Shown: positions 43,145 through 53,700, numbered from the stretch's first letter. The stretch: 64,000 nucleotides of DNA from Thalassotalea euphylliae (GCF_003390335.1 NZ_QUOU01000001.1:3472001-3536000), one strand, 5' to 3'. The notes: a model not told the origin generated them from the letters alone. A program made the numbers and translations.

Positions 43145-43477
43145 CCATATATTCCAGTAAACCCTAGATTAGCAAATCCAAGGAGAGTAAAACCAAGCCG
43201 CTACGACTTCGATGGCGAACCTCTCTAAAAAAGCCTAAAAAACCGTAAAAAACAAACGAGCGAAGCACACGCTAGCAGCTTAATCTAACAACTAAACATC
43301 GCTGAAAACATATACAATTTGTTCAACAAAAATCACTTTTCTGTGTAGCTTGTGATACGCCTCTATTATTAGCTACATTCATTAGCCGTATTGAATAGCC
43401 CACTCCTACCCTAGCGTCTTGTTTAACGCTATAATGCGCGCAATTTCAATTCACCCCGTCTGGATAACCTAAGCCTT

Positions 43478-44071
43478 ATGACCAAAATTGTTTTAGCCAC
43501 AGGCAACCAAGGTAAAGTTAATGAACTTGCCAACTTATTGGCAGCGCATAACATCGAAGTATTGCCACAAAGCCAATTCGATGTGCCGGATGTTGCCGAA
43601 ACCGGCACCACCTTTGTTGAGAATGCCATTATCAAGGCGCGCCATGCAGCTAAAATTACCGGCTTACCGGCGATTGCCGACGACTCAGGTCTGGCGGTTG
43701 ACGCGCTTGGCGGCGCTCCGGGCGTGTATTCTGCTCGTTATTCCAGTGACATCGCCGACCAAGTTAGCAACGCGACAAATAACGATAAACTACTTGCTGC
43801 CCTTGCCGATGTACCAGAACAAGAGCGCACAGCCAGATTCCACTGCGTGTTAGTGTATATGCGCCATGCCGACGACCCAACGCCAGTGATTTGCCACGGT
43901 GTGTGGGAAGGTTCAATTTTAACCGAAAAGCGCGGCGAACAAGGCTTTGGCTACGACCCGCTGTTTTGGGTAGAGCAGTACCAATGTAGCTCTGCTGAGC
44001 TTGACCGCAGCGATAAAAATCAGCTGAGCCATCGCGGTCAAGCGCTTGCCCAGTTAGTTAAGCATTTTTAA
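43478..44071 (+). CDS. rdgB: XTP/dITP diphosphatase (RdgB/HAM1)
   Basis: The 197-residue enzyme hydrolyses non-canonical purine triphosphates. It begins MTKIVLATGNQGKVNELANL, with NAIIKARHA, DDSGLAVDALGGAPGVYSARY and GYDPLF. A TATAAT at 43430-43435 gives a plausible promoter with 42 bp to the ATG. Followed after 28 bp by hemW, the conserved pair. Confidence 0.97.
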   Translation: MTKIVLATGNQGKVNELANLLAAHNIEVLPQSQFDVPDVAETGTTFVENAIIKARHAAKITGLPAIADDSGLAVDALGGAPGVYSARYSSDIADQVSNATNNDKLLAALADVPEQERTARFHCVLVYMRHADDPTPVICHGVWEGSILTEKRGEQGFGYDPLFWVEQYQCSSAELDRSDKNQLSHRGQALAQLVKHF

Positions 44072-44099
44072 ATGTAGCCAGCAAAAAGTTACCTAATCG

Positions 44100-45251
44100 A
44101 TGAGTTTATTGGTTCAACAGCCGTTATCGCTATACATCCACATTCCGTGGTGCGTGCAAAAGTGTCCTTATTGTGACTTTAATTCACATGGCATCAAATC
44201 AGCACTGCCAGAGCAAGCATACACAGCAGCACTGCTCAAAGATTTAGACGATGATATTGCGCGTTTCAAACTTAACGATCGCAAACTGCACAGCATCTTT
44301 ATTGGTGGTGGTACACCAAGCCTGTTTTCAGCTAAGGCCATTGGTGAAATTCTTGCGGGTGTTTTTGCACGCTTTGATCACGACAGTGATATCGAAGTGA
44401 CACTGGAAGCCAACCCAGGTACGGTTGAAGCTGATAAATTCAAAGGCTTTGCCCAAGCTGGCGTGTCGCGCCTATCTATTGGCATACAAAGCTTTGAATC
44501 AGATAAGCTGATCAAATTAGGCCGCATTCACGATAACCAGCAAGCAATCCGTGCGGCACAGTTTGCCAAGAGCTGCGGGGTCAAAAGCTTTAATTTAGAC
44601 CTGATGCATGGTTTGCCGGGGCAGTCGCTCGATGCTGCGATGGATGATTTAGCGCAAGCTGTCGCACTTGAGCCTGATCATTTGTCTTGGTATCAACTGA
44701 CCATTGAGCCTAACACCGCGTTTGGCTCAAAACCGCCAAAACTGCCCGCAGATGAAACCTTGTGGGATATCCAAGAGCAAGGAGTGCAAGTACTCGCCAA
44801 CGCGGGCTTTCAGCAGTATGAAATTTCGGCATACAGCCAAGCGGGTAAGCGCAGTCAACACAATATCAATTACTGGCGTTTTGGCGATTACCTTGGCATT
44901 GGCTGCGGTGCACATGGCAAAATTACTGACCTTGCCAGCGGCGAGATTTATCGCACCGTAAAAGTCAAACACCCCAAAGGCTACCTTGAAGCAGATCGCC
45001 CTGCCCTTGATCACCTCAACACAGTAGGTGCAGAGGAGCTGCCGTTTGAATTTATGATGAACCAATTAAGGCTTAGAGAAGCTTTTGATATTGCACGTTT
45101 TTCAGCAACCACAGGTTTGCCCACAAGTGCCATTGCAGCGCCACTAGCACTTGCTCAATCAAAAGGCTTGCTGGTCAACAAGGGCCAAGAATGGCAAGTA
45201 TCAATACTCGGCCATCGCTATTTGAACGATTTGCTTGAGCTGTTTTTATAA
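44100..45251 (+). CDS. hemW: Radical SAM haem chaperone HemW
   Basis: The 383-residue protein carries C18-x3-C22-x2-C25 (IPWCVQKCPYCDFNSHG), the HemW/CPDH cluster motif. Further boxes are FIGGGTPSLF, EANPGTVE, LSIGIQSF and the C-terminal HemN domain. HemW inserts haem into respiratory proteins and should not be named coproporphyrinogen oxidase. Its TAA overlaps the tadA ATG (TAATG). Confidence 0.95.
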   Translation: MSLLVQQPLSLYIHIPWCVQKCPYCDFNSHGIKSALPEQAYTAALLKDLDDDIARFKLNDRKLHSIFIGGGTPSLFSAKAIGEILAGVFARFDHDSDIEVTLEANPGTVEADKFKGFAQAGVSRLSIGIQSFESDKLIKLGRIHDNQQAIRAAQFAKSCGVKSFNLDLMHGLPGQSLDAAMDDLAQAVALEPDHLSWYQLTIEPNTAFGSKPPKLPADETLWDIQEQGVQVLANAGFQQYEISAYSQAGKRSQHNINYWRFGDYLGIGCGAHGKITDLASGEIYRTVKVKHPKGYLEADRPALDHLNTVGAEELPFEFMMNQLRLREAFDIARFSATTGLPTSAIAAPLALAQSKGLLVNKGQEWQVSILGHRYLNDLLELFL

Positions 45252-45823
45252 TGAAAGAAATTGCGGCATTAACTCACGAGTCCAATAGCTCAGACAAAGC
45301 AGTATTTACAGCCCAAGATCACAAGTTTATGACAAGGGCCATGGAACTGGCGCAAATCGCTGAGCAACACAATGAGATTCCCGTTGGCGCCGTCGTTGTT
45401 TATCAAGGAGAGATTGTCGGCGAAGGTTACAACCGCTCCATCATTGACAATGATCCTTCAGCGCATGCGGAAATGATGGCAGTGCGCGCGGCAGGTAAAA
45501 CGCTGGGGAATTACCGCCTGATTGACTGCACCTTATACGTTACGTTAGAGCCTTGCCCCATGTGTGCTGGCCTATTAGTACACAGCCGAGTCAAGCGTGT
45601 GGTATTTGCAGCGCCAGATGAAAAAACAGGCGCGGCGGGAACGGTATTTAACTTAACACATGAGCCTAAGCTAAATCACCTCATTGATGTTAATTCTGGC
45701 TTGATGCAAGCGGAATGTAGCGCTATGCTGTCGCACTTTTTTAAACGACGCCGCGCCGAAATTAAAGCGGCCAAGCAGTTAAAGAAGCAGCAACTGGCGC
45801 AAGCACAGCAACAAGAAAAGTAG
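45251..45823 (+). CDS. tadA: tRNA-specific adenosine deaminase
   Basis: The 190-residue zinc enzyme converts A34 to inosine in tRNA-Arg. Zinc/catalytic motifs are H72-A-E74 (SAHAEMM) and P-C102-P-M-C105. The N-terminus carries about 20 extra residues and the C-terminus a Lys/Gln/Ala-rich tail, so the protein is longer than the common ~167. Translationally coupled to hemW. Confidence 0.95.
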   Translation: MKEIAALTHESNSSDKAVFTAQDHKFMTRAMELAQIAEQHNEIPVGAVVVYQGEIVGEGYNRSIIDNDPSAHAEMMAVRAAGKTLGNYRLIDCTLYVTLEPCPMCAGLLVHSRVKRVVFAAPDEKTGAAGTVFNLTHEPKLNHLIDVNSGLMQAECSAMLSHFFKRRRAEIKAAKQLKKQQLAQAQQQEK

Positions 45824-45913
45824 CGAGCGGCGCAGCAACTGGCAATAGAGTCAATTAACTGCACTAGTCAATTCTCATAAATTTACAATTATTTATCATA
45901 TAGTTATCACAAT

Positions 45914-46429
45914 ATGACACAAAGTAAACCAACAACAACCAAACAAGTTCAAGGCAAACAGAAAGAAGAACAGCAGTTGCTGCAAGTGTTTAAATCACTG
46001 ATTAAGCAAGGCAGCTATCGCTCGCAAGAAGAGTTGGCATTCGCGCTAGCACAACAAGGCTTTGAGCACGTATCCCAGTCAAAAGTCTCGCGTATGTTGG
46101 CAAAACTGGGCGCGGTTAAAACCCGTAATAGCCAAAACGAAATTTGTTATAACTTGCCTGACGCGCTAATCATCCCGAAAACCAAGCACCCGATTGAAAC
46201 TATCGCGCTCGACTTAAAGCACAATAACTACCAAATCGTATTGAAAACAGGTACAGGTGGTGCGCCATTAATGGCGCGTGTTTTAGACTCGCTAGAAGAG
46301 TCGATTGGCATACTGGGCACCATTGCCGGTGACGATACCGTGCTGATTATCCCCGAAGATATTGCGCAAATCGACGCAATTTCGCAAGCGATTATCGATA
46401 TGCTTGATATTCCAACTAGGCGCAATTAA
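45914..46429 (+). CDS. argR: Arginine repressor
   Basis: The 171-residue regulator has an N-terminal winged helix (SQEELAFALAQQGFEHVSQSKVSRML) and a C-terminal arginine-binding trimerisation domain with KTGTGGAPLMARVLD and GTIAGDDTVLIIP. The Gln/Lys-rich 20-residue N-terminal extension is longer than in the usual ~156-residue proteins. Not beside mdh, its common neighbour. It should control arginine metabolism genes elsewhere. Confidence 0.95.
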   Translation: MTQSKPTTTKQVQGKQKEEQQLLQVFKSLIKQGSYRSQEELAFALAQQGFEHVSQSKVSRMLAKLGAVKTRNSQNEICYNLPDALIIPKTKHPIETIALDLKHNNYQIVLKTGTGGAPLMARVLDSLEESIGILGTIAGDDTVLIIPEDIAQIDAISQAIIDMLDIPTRRN

Positions 46430-46722
46430 TGGCGCCTAATCCCCTAAGCTACATAATTGTTATATGAGTGCTAAATTAGGGCGATCAGCGCGCTACAAAA
46501 GCACTATGTGTTCAACTCACTTTCTTTAATGACTTCTTTGTAGTGTATGACTCTGCTAGAGAGCGGCTCTGTTAGCGAACGAAGCGATTAAAAAGTAAAC
46601 CTGACAACCTCATCCCCCCAAAGCTTACCTTTACAGAATATTTACGTTGGGCGCGTTGTACTAAATTTCGCCATTTTATATAGTGAGGCCTCGACGTGTA
46701 TTTGCGTATAAAGAGGTTCGCT

Positions 46723-48471
46723 ATGAAGTTGTCTCCCGTCATTCTTCCCGTAATAACTCCTGTACTGACCAGTTTGTGCTTAGTAACCGCTTGCGGTGGC
46801 TCATCTAGCGGAGGCAGTAACGATACACAAAATACAACGACACCGCCTGCCGATAGCACACCGCCATCAACTCCAACACCCGCACCAAACAACGCTCCGG
46901 TGGCAAATGCTGGTGAAAACCAGTCGATCATACTAGGTAATACCGTTTCATTAAGCGGTGCGCAAAGCGCCGATAGTGACGGCGATAGCCTGAGCTATTT
47001 GTGGACGATGAGCAATGCGCCAGATGGCAGTACCGTTTCCCTCACCAACCCTGAAAACGTCAATACTAGCTTTACACCAGACATTGCCGGTGACTATGTG
47101 ATCAGCCTTACGGTAAGTGACAGCGAACTTGAGCACACAGCCAGTGTCACTGTTGCCGTCAGCCCGTTGAGTGCAGAAAATCAAACGCCAATCGCTGATG
47201 CAGGCACCAACCAAAGCGCCAATGTTAGTGAAGCAGTGTTGATTTCGGGAGAAAATAGTCGCGACCCCGATGGGGATAGCCTCGCTTATCAATGGGCATT
47301 TACAAATAAGCCGAAAGGTAGCCAAGTTGCCCTAAGCCAAGCACAATCCGTGGCAGCTTCATTTGAGTTTACCCCTGACGCCAGTGGCGACTACGCGTTA
47401 CAGTTAACTGTGAGTGATGGCGAAAGCACTTCTTCTCCCGTTAGCATCACCATTACCGCCCAAAGCAATAACCTTGATATCACAGATAAAATTTTCGTCG
47501 AACAATCCGGCAGTTGCGCTGAATACTTAGGTACATATCAGTCGAGTGTTGACGATATCAAACGCGGCTTAGCCTTTAACGGCAGCGTCAGTATTAGCGC
47601 CGATAGCAGCGAGTGTTTAATTCAAGTAAACCAAATTCCCAATCACGACTTTAACGACCAAAGCGCTCGTTTTGCCAATGATGTCCAAGCAGTGCTGTCG
47701 AGCTATCGCATTCCAATCAAACCAGAGCCGAGCGCGACGCCTGCCAATTTGGTCATCGGGACTACCGAAGCCATTATGCTTAACGGTGTCACGCTCGATA
47801 TATTAGCGGCTGCCTGTTATGGCGTCGGCGACGAGCCGTTAGGCCGCGAGAAAATAGGCTGTGGCGCCAATCAAAACGACAACCCGTGGCGCTACGATCC
47901 GATGTCGCCACTGAACACCTTTGGCACCGATATTCACAACGCTCACACACAACCCAATGGTAAATATCACTATCACGCCAATCCTGTTGCGATGTTTAGC
48001 CAAACCTGCACAGCAGGTATCGCCTCGCCAGTGATCGGCTTTGCGGCAGATGGCTACCCGATTTTTGGTAGCTGTTTTATTGACTCAACAACTGGCGAAA
48101 CTCGCAAAGCACTTTCCAGTTATCAACTCAAAGATAATGGCGGCCCAAGGCAAGCCGTTGATGGCTTTCAAACCCCACAGGCAGGTGTTGGCGATATTGC
48201 CAGCAATAACTACGATGGCCAATTTCGTGGTGACTGGGAATATGTACAAGGCGCAGGAGATTTAGATCAATGCAATGGCATGGTGGTTGACGGCCAATAC
48301 GGCTACTTTATTACCGATAGTTTCCCCTGGGTGATCAACTGCTATACCGGTGAAGTAAACTCATCTTTTAGCCGCTCAGTTGAATTAGAGCGTCGTAGCC
48401 ATAGCCACAGTGTTAGCCACGATTTTAGCCACGACGAAATGCATGAAAACAGTATTGAGCATGAACATTAA
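46723..48471 (+). CDS. PKD/REJ- and YHYH-domain lipoprotein with His-rich tail
   Basis: About 582 residues: lipobox VTAC, a Ser/Gly then Pro/Thr spacer, two PKD-like Ig modules (each with PVANAG or PIADAG, then SxDxDGDSLxYxW), and a YHYH domain with NAHTQPNGKYHYHANP, FAADGYPIFGSC and DLDQCNG. The last ~25 residues are a Ser/His/Glu-rich tail (SHSVSHDFSHDEMHENS) that could bind metal. Start ATG 46723 has AGAGG upstream; the earlier GTG adds nine basic residues. YHYH proteins are surface proteins of unknown role. Confidence 0.88.
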   Translation: MKLSPVILPVITPVLTSLCLVTACGGSSSGGSNDTQNTTTPPADSTPPSTPTPAPNNAPVANAGENQSIILGNTVSLSGAQSADSDGDSLSYLWTMSNAPDGSTVSLTNPENVNTSFTPDIAGDYVISLTVSDSELEHTASVTVAVSPLSAENQTPIADAGTNQSANVSEAVLISGENSRDPDGDSLAYQWAFTNKPKGSQVALSQAQSVAASFEFTPDASGDYALQLTVSDGESTSSPVSITITAQSNNLDITDKIFVEQSGSCAEYLGTYQSSVDDIKRGLAFNGSVSISADSSECLIQVNQIPNHDFNDQSARFANDVQAVLSSYRIPIKPEPSATPANLVIGTTEAIMLNGVTLDILAAACYGVGDEPLGREKIGCGANQNDNPWRYDPMSPLNTFGTDIHNAHTQPNGKYHYHANPVAMFSQTCTAGIASPVIGFAADGYPIFGSCFIDSTTGETRKALSSYQLKDNGGPRQAVDGFQTPQAGVGDIASNNYDGQFRGDWEYVQGAGDLDQCNGMVVDGQYGYFITDSFPWVINCYTGEVNSSFSRSVELERRSHSHSVSHDFSHDEMHENSIEHEH

Positions 48472-48597
48472 AGCTGAGCACGCGCACTAAAACAAGTGCT
48501 TCCATAGCCGATAATAAAAAGGTAAGAGAAAAAAGGTAAGAGAAGAGAAAGCTAAGGTAATCTATGGCAGTTCGATTAAGTGCAAAGTAGCACAAAC

Positions 48598-48629
48598 AAA
48601 AAAGCCTGAGGGCTATTCCATCAGGCTTT
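48598..48629 (-). terminator. Terminator overlapping the end of the 39-aa gene
   Basis: On the - strand AAAGCCTGA (48629-48621) pairs with TCAGGCTTT (48609-48601), followed by a T run to 48598. The 11-base loop holds the TAG stop codon of the small gene, so coding bases form the 5' stem. Confidence 0.85.
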
Positions 48630-48732
48630 GTTTGTAGTAGGCACTGCGGCGGCTACTGATTTTACGTTGTGTATCTCTGAGCATGCGTTTGCGCTGGACA
48701 CTAAGTTGCATTCGACGTTTGTTGAGTGGCAT
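48613..48732 (-). CDS. 39-aa highly basic protein, unknown
   Basis: ATG at 48732 follows a consensus ribosome site, AAGGAGG, seven bases upstream. The protein begins MPLNKRRMQLSVQRKRML and continues RDTQRKISSRRSAYY. About one third of residues are Arg or Lys, and it is predicted as one or two helices. It has its own promoter-like sequence at 48837-48869 and ends in a terminator hairpin. The strong start signal and closed transcription unit support a real gene. The basic content suggests binding to RNA or ribosomes, but this is a guess. Confidence 0.75.
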   Translation of the reverse strand: MPLNKRRMQLSVQRKRMLRDTQRKISSRRSAYYKQSLME

Positions 48733-48836
48733 AACAACCTCCTTTTTTGTCAACATCTGCATTGTGATCGTTAATGTTTAATACGTGCTGTATCACCATA
48801 ACGGCTACGTATAGGCATAATAACCTGCCTATATGA

Positions 48837-48869
48837 CTAATTTATGACAAATCTTGACTGTACAGTCAA
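48837..48869 (-). promoter_or_regulatory. Promoter with palindromic operator for the 39-aa gene
   Basis: TTGACTGTACAGTCAA (48854-48869) is a perfect 16-bp palindrome. On the - strand its first half TTGACT is a -35 with CATAAA 17 bp downstream as -10 (about 48841-48846). A dimeric regulator bound there would cover the -35. It lies between mltF and the small gene. Confidence 0.5.
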
Positions 48870-49010
48870 CAATCCATGTATTTTTTATTGTTACCATAAG
48901 TTAACAAGCTTATAGCAAGGGTTTTACTTTGAGCTAGGTTATGTGGCTTAGGCTATGTAAGCTAGGTTATAGAAGAAACGTCATGTTGCCTTGGCAAAGG
49001 CGAACAAGCG

Positions 49011-50477
49011 TTACTCAGCAGCTAGGTCATTCACTTTGTTAGGAGGCTTTTGCTTGCTCTTTTGCATGGTAAAGGCTTCGCGCGAATTAGTGGTATTGTT
49101 GAGCACCTTTTCGTCAAAGTAAGACAGGGTGTGGTAATAGCGGCGAATGTTCTCCACATACTTTACTGGCTCGTCACCTCGGGCGTAGCCATACTTCACC
49201 GTTTTGTAGTATTTCTTTTGCTTGAGCAAAGGTAGGCGCGACTTCACATCAACCCAACGGTCGGCATCGCCCCCTTGGCGCTGGGTAATAATGCGGGCGT
49301 CATTAACATGACCAAAGCCAACATTATACGAGGCGAGTGCAAACCACATGCGATCGGGAAACGGGATGCGATCAGGAATACGGTCAATTAAACGCTTAAA
49401 GTACTTTGCCCCACCAGCAATGCTTTGCTCGGGATCTAAGCGACTGGTCACGCCCATTTGCTTCGCTGTTGGCAAGGTGAGCATCATCATGCCCCTAACC
49501 CCAGTTGGCGAGCGTGCTTTTGGGTTCCAGTGAGATTCTTGATAGCTAATTGCAGCCAGTAGCTTCCAATCAATATCTTGGCCGTATTTTTCAAATAGCG
49601 GCTGATACGTCGGTAACGTATTTTCGATGGCCGCCAAGAATGCTTGAGTATCGACATAATTAAACTGCTCAATATGACCGTAATACTTGTCATCCAAGGC
49701 CAGTAAGGTGCCATCGTGATGCACTTGCCCAAAAAACTCAATCAAACTGGCAATAATGGAATCGTCACTGCCTTTGCTGACCAGCCATGCCAGTGGCTCA
49801 GCTTTTTTCACCGTAAAGCCAATGCTGATGTCAGGATAATATCGGCGGTTAATCGCCAGTACATGGCTATCGACGACAGTGTAATCAATGTCGCCGTTAA
49901 GCACTTTCAGCAATAGCTCTTCGGTGTCAAACTCATTGGTTTCTTGCCAAGACAGTGACTCGTGCGCTTGCTGTAATGCCATTAAGTTTTCCACATGGCT
50001 CGAGTTGGCCGTCACCAATAACTTACCCGTTAAATCTTTTAACGCTCTGGGCCGTTTATTACCTTGGCGAAACACGAGCTTTTGGCTGACAGAGTCATAA
50101 CTAGGAGCAAATTCGTAAGCATTTAAGCGATTCGGCGTAACCGCTAAACCAGCGGCGAGAAAGTCGACCTCACCTGAATCTAGACGCGGAAACAGCTCAT
50201 CTAGGCTATAACTGGGCATAATGCGTAATTCTACGCCCAAAGATTCCGCATATTTTTTGGCTAATTCGTATTCAAAGCCAGCTGGGCCTTCTGGCCCAAG
50301 ATAATAAGAATTTGGCCCGTAAAGTGTGCCAACAGCGACATAACCACGCTCAAGCACGCGAGAAATATTCGGTCGGTCAGCTTCCTGTTTACAGCCAGAA
50401 ATAACTAAAACAACGACTGCGAACAGAAGTCGGAAAAAGTTGAACAATCGGTTGGTTTTTTTATAGTAAATGTTCAT
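49011..50477 (-). CDS. mltF: Membrane-bound lytic transglycosylase F
   Basis: The 488-residue outer-membrane lipoprotein (lipobox VISGC) has an N-terminal solute-binding (SBP3) domain with GYVAVGTLYGPNSY and DSGEVDFLAAGLAVTP, and a C-terminal SLT domain with catalytic Glu in ISYQESHWNP, GVRGMMMLTLPTA and ALASYNVGFGHV. It cleaves peptidoglycan with 1,6-anhydro ends. Divergent from purL, an order also seen in enterobacteria. Confidence 0.95.
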   Translation of the reverse strand: MNIYYKKTNRLFNFFRLLFAVVVLVISGCKQEADRPNISRVLERGYVAVGTLYGPNSYYLGPEGPAGFEYELAKKYAESLGVELRIMPSYSLDELFPRLDSGEVDFLAAGLAVTPNRLNAYEFAPSYDSVSQKLVFRQGNKRPRALKDLTGKLLVTANSSHVENLMALQQAHESLSWQETNEFDTEELLLKVLNGDIDYTVVDSHVLAINRRYYPDISIGFTVKKAEPLAWLVSKGSDDSIIASLIEFFGQVHHDGTLLALDDKYYGHIEQFNYVDTQAFLAAIENTLPTYQPLFEKYGQDIDWKLLAAISYQESHWNPKARSPTGVRGMMMLTLPTAKQMGVTSRLDPEQSIAGGAKYFKRLIDRIPDRIPFPDRMWFALASYNVGFGHVNDARIITQRQGGDADRWVDVKSRLPLLKQKKYYKTVKYGYARGDEPVKYVENIRRYYHTLSYFDEKVLNNTTNSREAFTMQKSKQKPPNKVNDLAAE

Positions 50478-50610
50478 ACCAAACCATTGTGTCGTGAATT
50501 GAAAAACAGTTAAAGCATTTTTTCACTTTTTGCCGCTACGCCAAGGTTTTAGAGCCATTACTCGTGAAAATCTTACAAAGATTTTGCTGTTTAATACGCC
50601 GCGTTTCTCC

Positions 50611-50616
50611 TATAAT
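50611..50616 (+). promoter_or_regulatory. Probable -10 of the purL promoter
   Basis: TATAAT is an exact -10, about 170 bp upstream of the purL ATG. No good -35 occurs at 16-18 bp, so activation may be needed or the site may be weak. Confidence 0.4.
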
Positions 50617-50697
50617 ACGCGCGATTTTTACCCCATGTTTTCACCACGGAATTTGGTGCACGGTATGACTGTACTTGGGCAAGTTCCGATAAGTTTC

Positions 50698-50720
50698 GAC
50701 GCTTACAATGTATAAGCGTC
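50698..50720 (+). other. Inverted repeat in the purL leader
   Basis: GACGCTTA (50698-50705) and TAAGCGTC (50713-50720) form a perfect 8-bp stem with a 7-base loop. It is followed by neither T run nor gene start, so it is not a terminator. It could be a leader hairpin or operator. No consensus PurR box was found here. Confidence 0.5.
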
Positions 50721-50785
50721 AACGTAGCAGTTTCGATGTAAAAGCTCCGTGGTGGCAAGCAACTAATTTACTAGTGAGTAAACTA

Positions 50786-53700
50786 ATGGCGATGTTGATC
50801 CAAACCCTTCGTGGCGCTCCGGCACTTTCTGACTTTAGAATTCAAAAATTATTAACGCAATGTGCTGAAGCTGGCCTTCCTGTTAACGACATATACGCAG
50901 AGTTTAGCCACTTTGCCCATTTATCAGCAGCGCTTAACGCTGACGAGTCAAGCGTACTCGCCAAACTGTTAACCTACGGCCCAACTATTGAAGAACACGA
51001 GCCAAACGGCACTTTATTATTAGTCACACCTCGCCCAGGCACTATTTCACCATGGTCATCAAAAGCCACCGATATTGCCCACAACTGTGGCCTAGACAAA
51101 GTGATTCGCCTAGAGCGCGGTATTGCTTATTACATTAATGGCGAAGCGCTAACGGTTGAGCAAGAAAAACTACTTAACAACTTGTTGCACGATCGCATGA
51201 TGGAGTCAATTTTTGCTGAGTTTAATGATGCACAAGCATTGTTTGCGCAAGCAGAGCCTGGCGAATTTAGTTCAGTAGACGTACTTAGCGGTGGTCGCGA
51301 TGCACTAGTAAAAGCTAATAGCAGCTTAGGCTTAGCACTAGCCGATGATGAAATTACTTACCTCGCTGATAACTTCGCCAAACTTGGCCGCAACCCTCAC
51401 GACATTGAACTTTATATGTTTGCTCAAGCAAACTCAGAGCATTGCCGCCATAAAATTTTTAACGCTGACTGGACGATTGATGGCGTAAAACAAGAAAAAT
51501 CCCTATTTAAAATGATCAAAAACACGTTCGAGGAAAACCCTGCTTACGTGTTATCGGCATACAAAGACAATGCAGCGGTGATGGCGGGCTCTGAAGCAGG
51601 TCGCTTCTACCCAGATCCAGAAACTAAAGAGTACGGTTACAGCCACGAAAACATTCATATTCTGATGAAGGTGGAAACCCATAACCACCCTACGGCTATT
51701 TCCCCGTATCCGGGTGCTGCAACAGGCTCTGGCGGTGAAATTCGCGATGAAGGTGCAACGGGTGTCGGTTCAAAACCAAAAGCGGGTTTAGTTGGCTTCT
51801 CGGTTTCTAACTTACGTATTCCAGGCTTTGAACAGCCATGGGAAATTGACTACGGCAAGCCAGACAGAATCGTTACGGCACTCGACATTATGCTTGAAGG
51901 CCCATTAGGCGGCGCAGCGTTTAACAACGAATTTGGCCGCCCTGCCATTACCGGTTACTTCCGTACCTACGAGCAACAAGTGAACTCATTTAACGGCGAA
52001 GAAGTTCGCGGCTACCACAAGCCAATTATGATTGCCGGTGGTTTTGGTAACATTCGCGAGCAGCACGTACAAAAAGGTGAAATCAACGTTGGTGCTAACC
52101 TAATTGTACTAGGTGGGCCGGCCATGAATATCGGCCTTGGTGGCGGCGCTGCATCATCAATGGCATCTGGCCAGTCATGTGAAGATTTAGACTTTGCTTC
52201 GGTACAACGTGATAACCCAGAAATGGAGCGTCGTTGTCAGGAAGTGATCGACCGCTGTTGGCAGCTAGGTGATGATAACCCCATTCTCTTTATTCACGAT
52301 GTCGGTGCCGGTGGTTTATCAAACGCCTTCCCTGAATTAGTCTCAGACGGTGGCCGTGGCGGTAACTTTGAATTGCGTAACGTACCAAACGATGAGCCGG
52401 GCATGGCACCACATGAAATCTGGTGTAACGAATCTCAAGAGCGTTATGTACTCGCGGTTTCTGACGAACGATTACCGATTTTTGAAGCGATTTGTCAACG
52501 CGAGCGTGCGCCATTTGCTGTGGTTGGTAAAGCCACCGAAGAAGAGCACTTAACGGTTACTGACGAACACTTTGCCGATGACGAGCACAAAAACAAGCCA
52601 ATTGACCTGCCGCTTGACGTGTTACTAGGTAAAACACCGAAAATCATCAAAGACGTTAAAACGACAACCGCTGCGGGTGATGAAATCAAGCTAGCGAACA
52701 TTGATGTTGCAGAAGCGGCAGACCGCTTATTACGCTTACCAACCATTGCCGAGAAAACTTTCTTGATCACCATTGGTGACCGCTCAGTCACCGGTATGGT
52801 GGCACGCGATCAAATGGTTGGCCCATGGCAAGTGCCTGTCGCTGATTGTGGTGTAACCGCAGCTTCGTTAGATTCATACCACGGTGAAGCGATGGCAATG
52901 GGTGAGCGCACACCAGTTGCCCTACTAAACTATGGCGCTTCAGCACGTTTAGCGGTGGCTGAATCACTAACAAACATTGCGGGTGCCGATATTGGCGACT
53001 TAAACCGTATTAAACTTTCCGCTAACTGGATGTCGCCAGCAGGCCACCCGGGTGAAGATGCAGGTTTATACGAAGCGGTAAAAGCAGTGGGTGAAGAGCT
53101 TTGTCCTGAGCTTGGCTTAACCATTCCTGTGGGTAAAGACTCAATGAGTATGAAAACTCAGTGGGAAAAAGATGGCGAGCAAAAAGCAGTTACGGCTCCT
53201 ATGTCACTTGTGATCACTGCCTTTGGTCGTGTTGAAGATATTCGCAAAACAGTAACGCCTCAGCTACGCACGGATCAGGGCGACACGCGCATTGTCGCGA
53301 TTGACCTATCTGGCGGTAAAAACCGTCTAGGTGGTTCTTGTTTAGCACAGGTTTACCAACACTTAGGCACAGAAACACCAGATGTTGACGAAGCTTACCT
53401 GCTACGTGGTTTCTTCAATGCGATGCAAACCTTAGTTGCCGAAGGCAAGTTGTTGGCGTATCACGATCGCAGTGATGGCGGTTTATTTACCACCATCGCC
53501 GAAATGGCGTTTGCCGGTCACACAGGTGTTACCGTTGATTTAAGTGTATTTGAAGGTTCCGATGCCGAAGTCCTGTTCCACGAAGAGCTAGGTGCTGTGA
53601 TTCAAATTCGCGAAGACGATATGGAAGCAATTCACACCATTTTCTCTGAGTACGGTATTTTAGATTACTGTGCAGACGTTGCTCGTATTAACGACACTGA

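Noticed and set aside
43160..43477. Gene in the 330-bp gap before rdgB
   Set aside because: No frame with a ribosome site; only a TATAAT element near the end and AT-rich sequence are seen.
45840..45913. ARG box upstream of argR
   Set aside because: AT-rich sequence with partial AATTCTCATAAATT similarity, but no pair of boxes with the conserved 18-bp dyad.
50708..50785. Longer purL start at ATG 50708
   Set aside because: It adds 26 residues not seen in the family and runs through an inverted repeat; ATG 50786 matches the usual PurL start.
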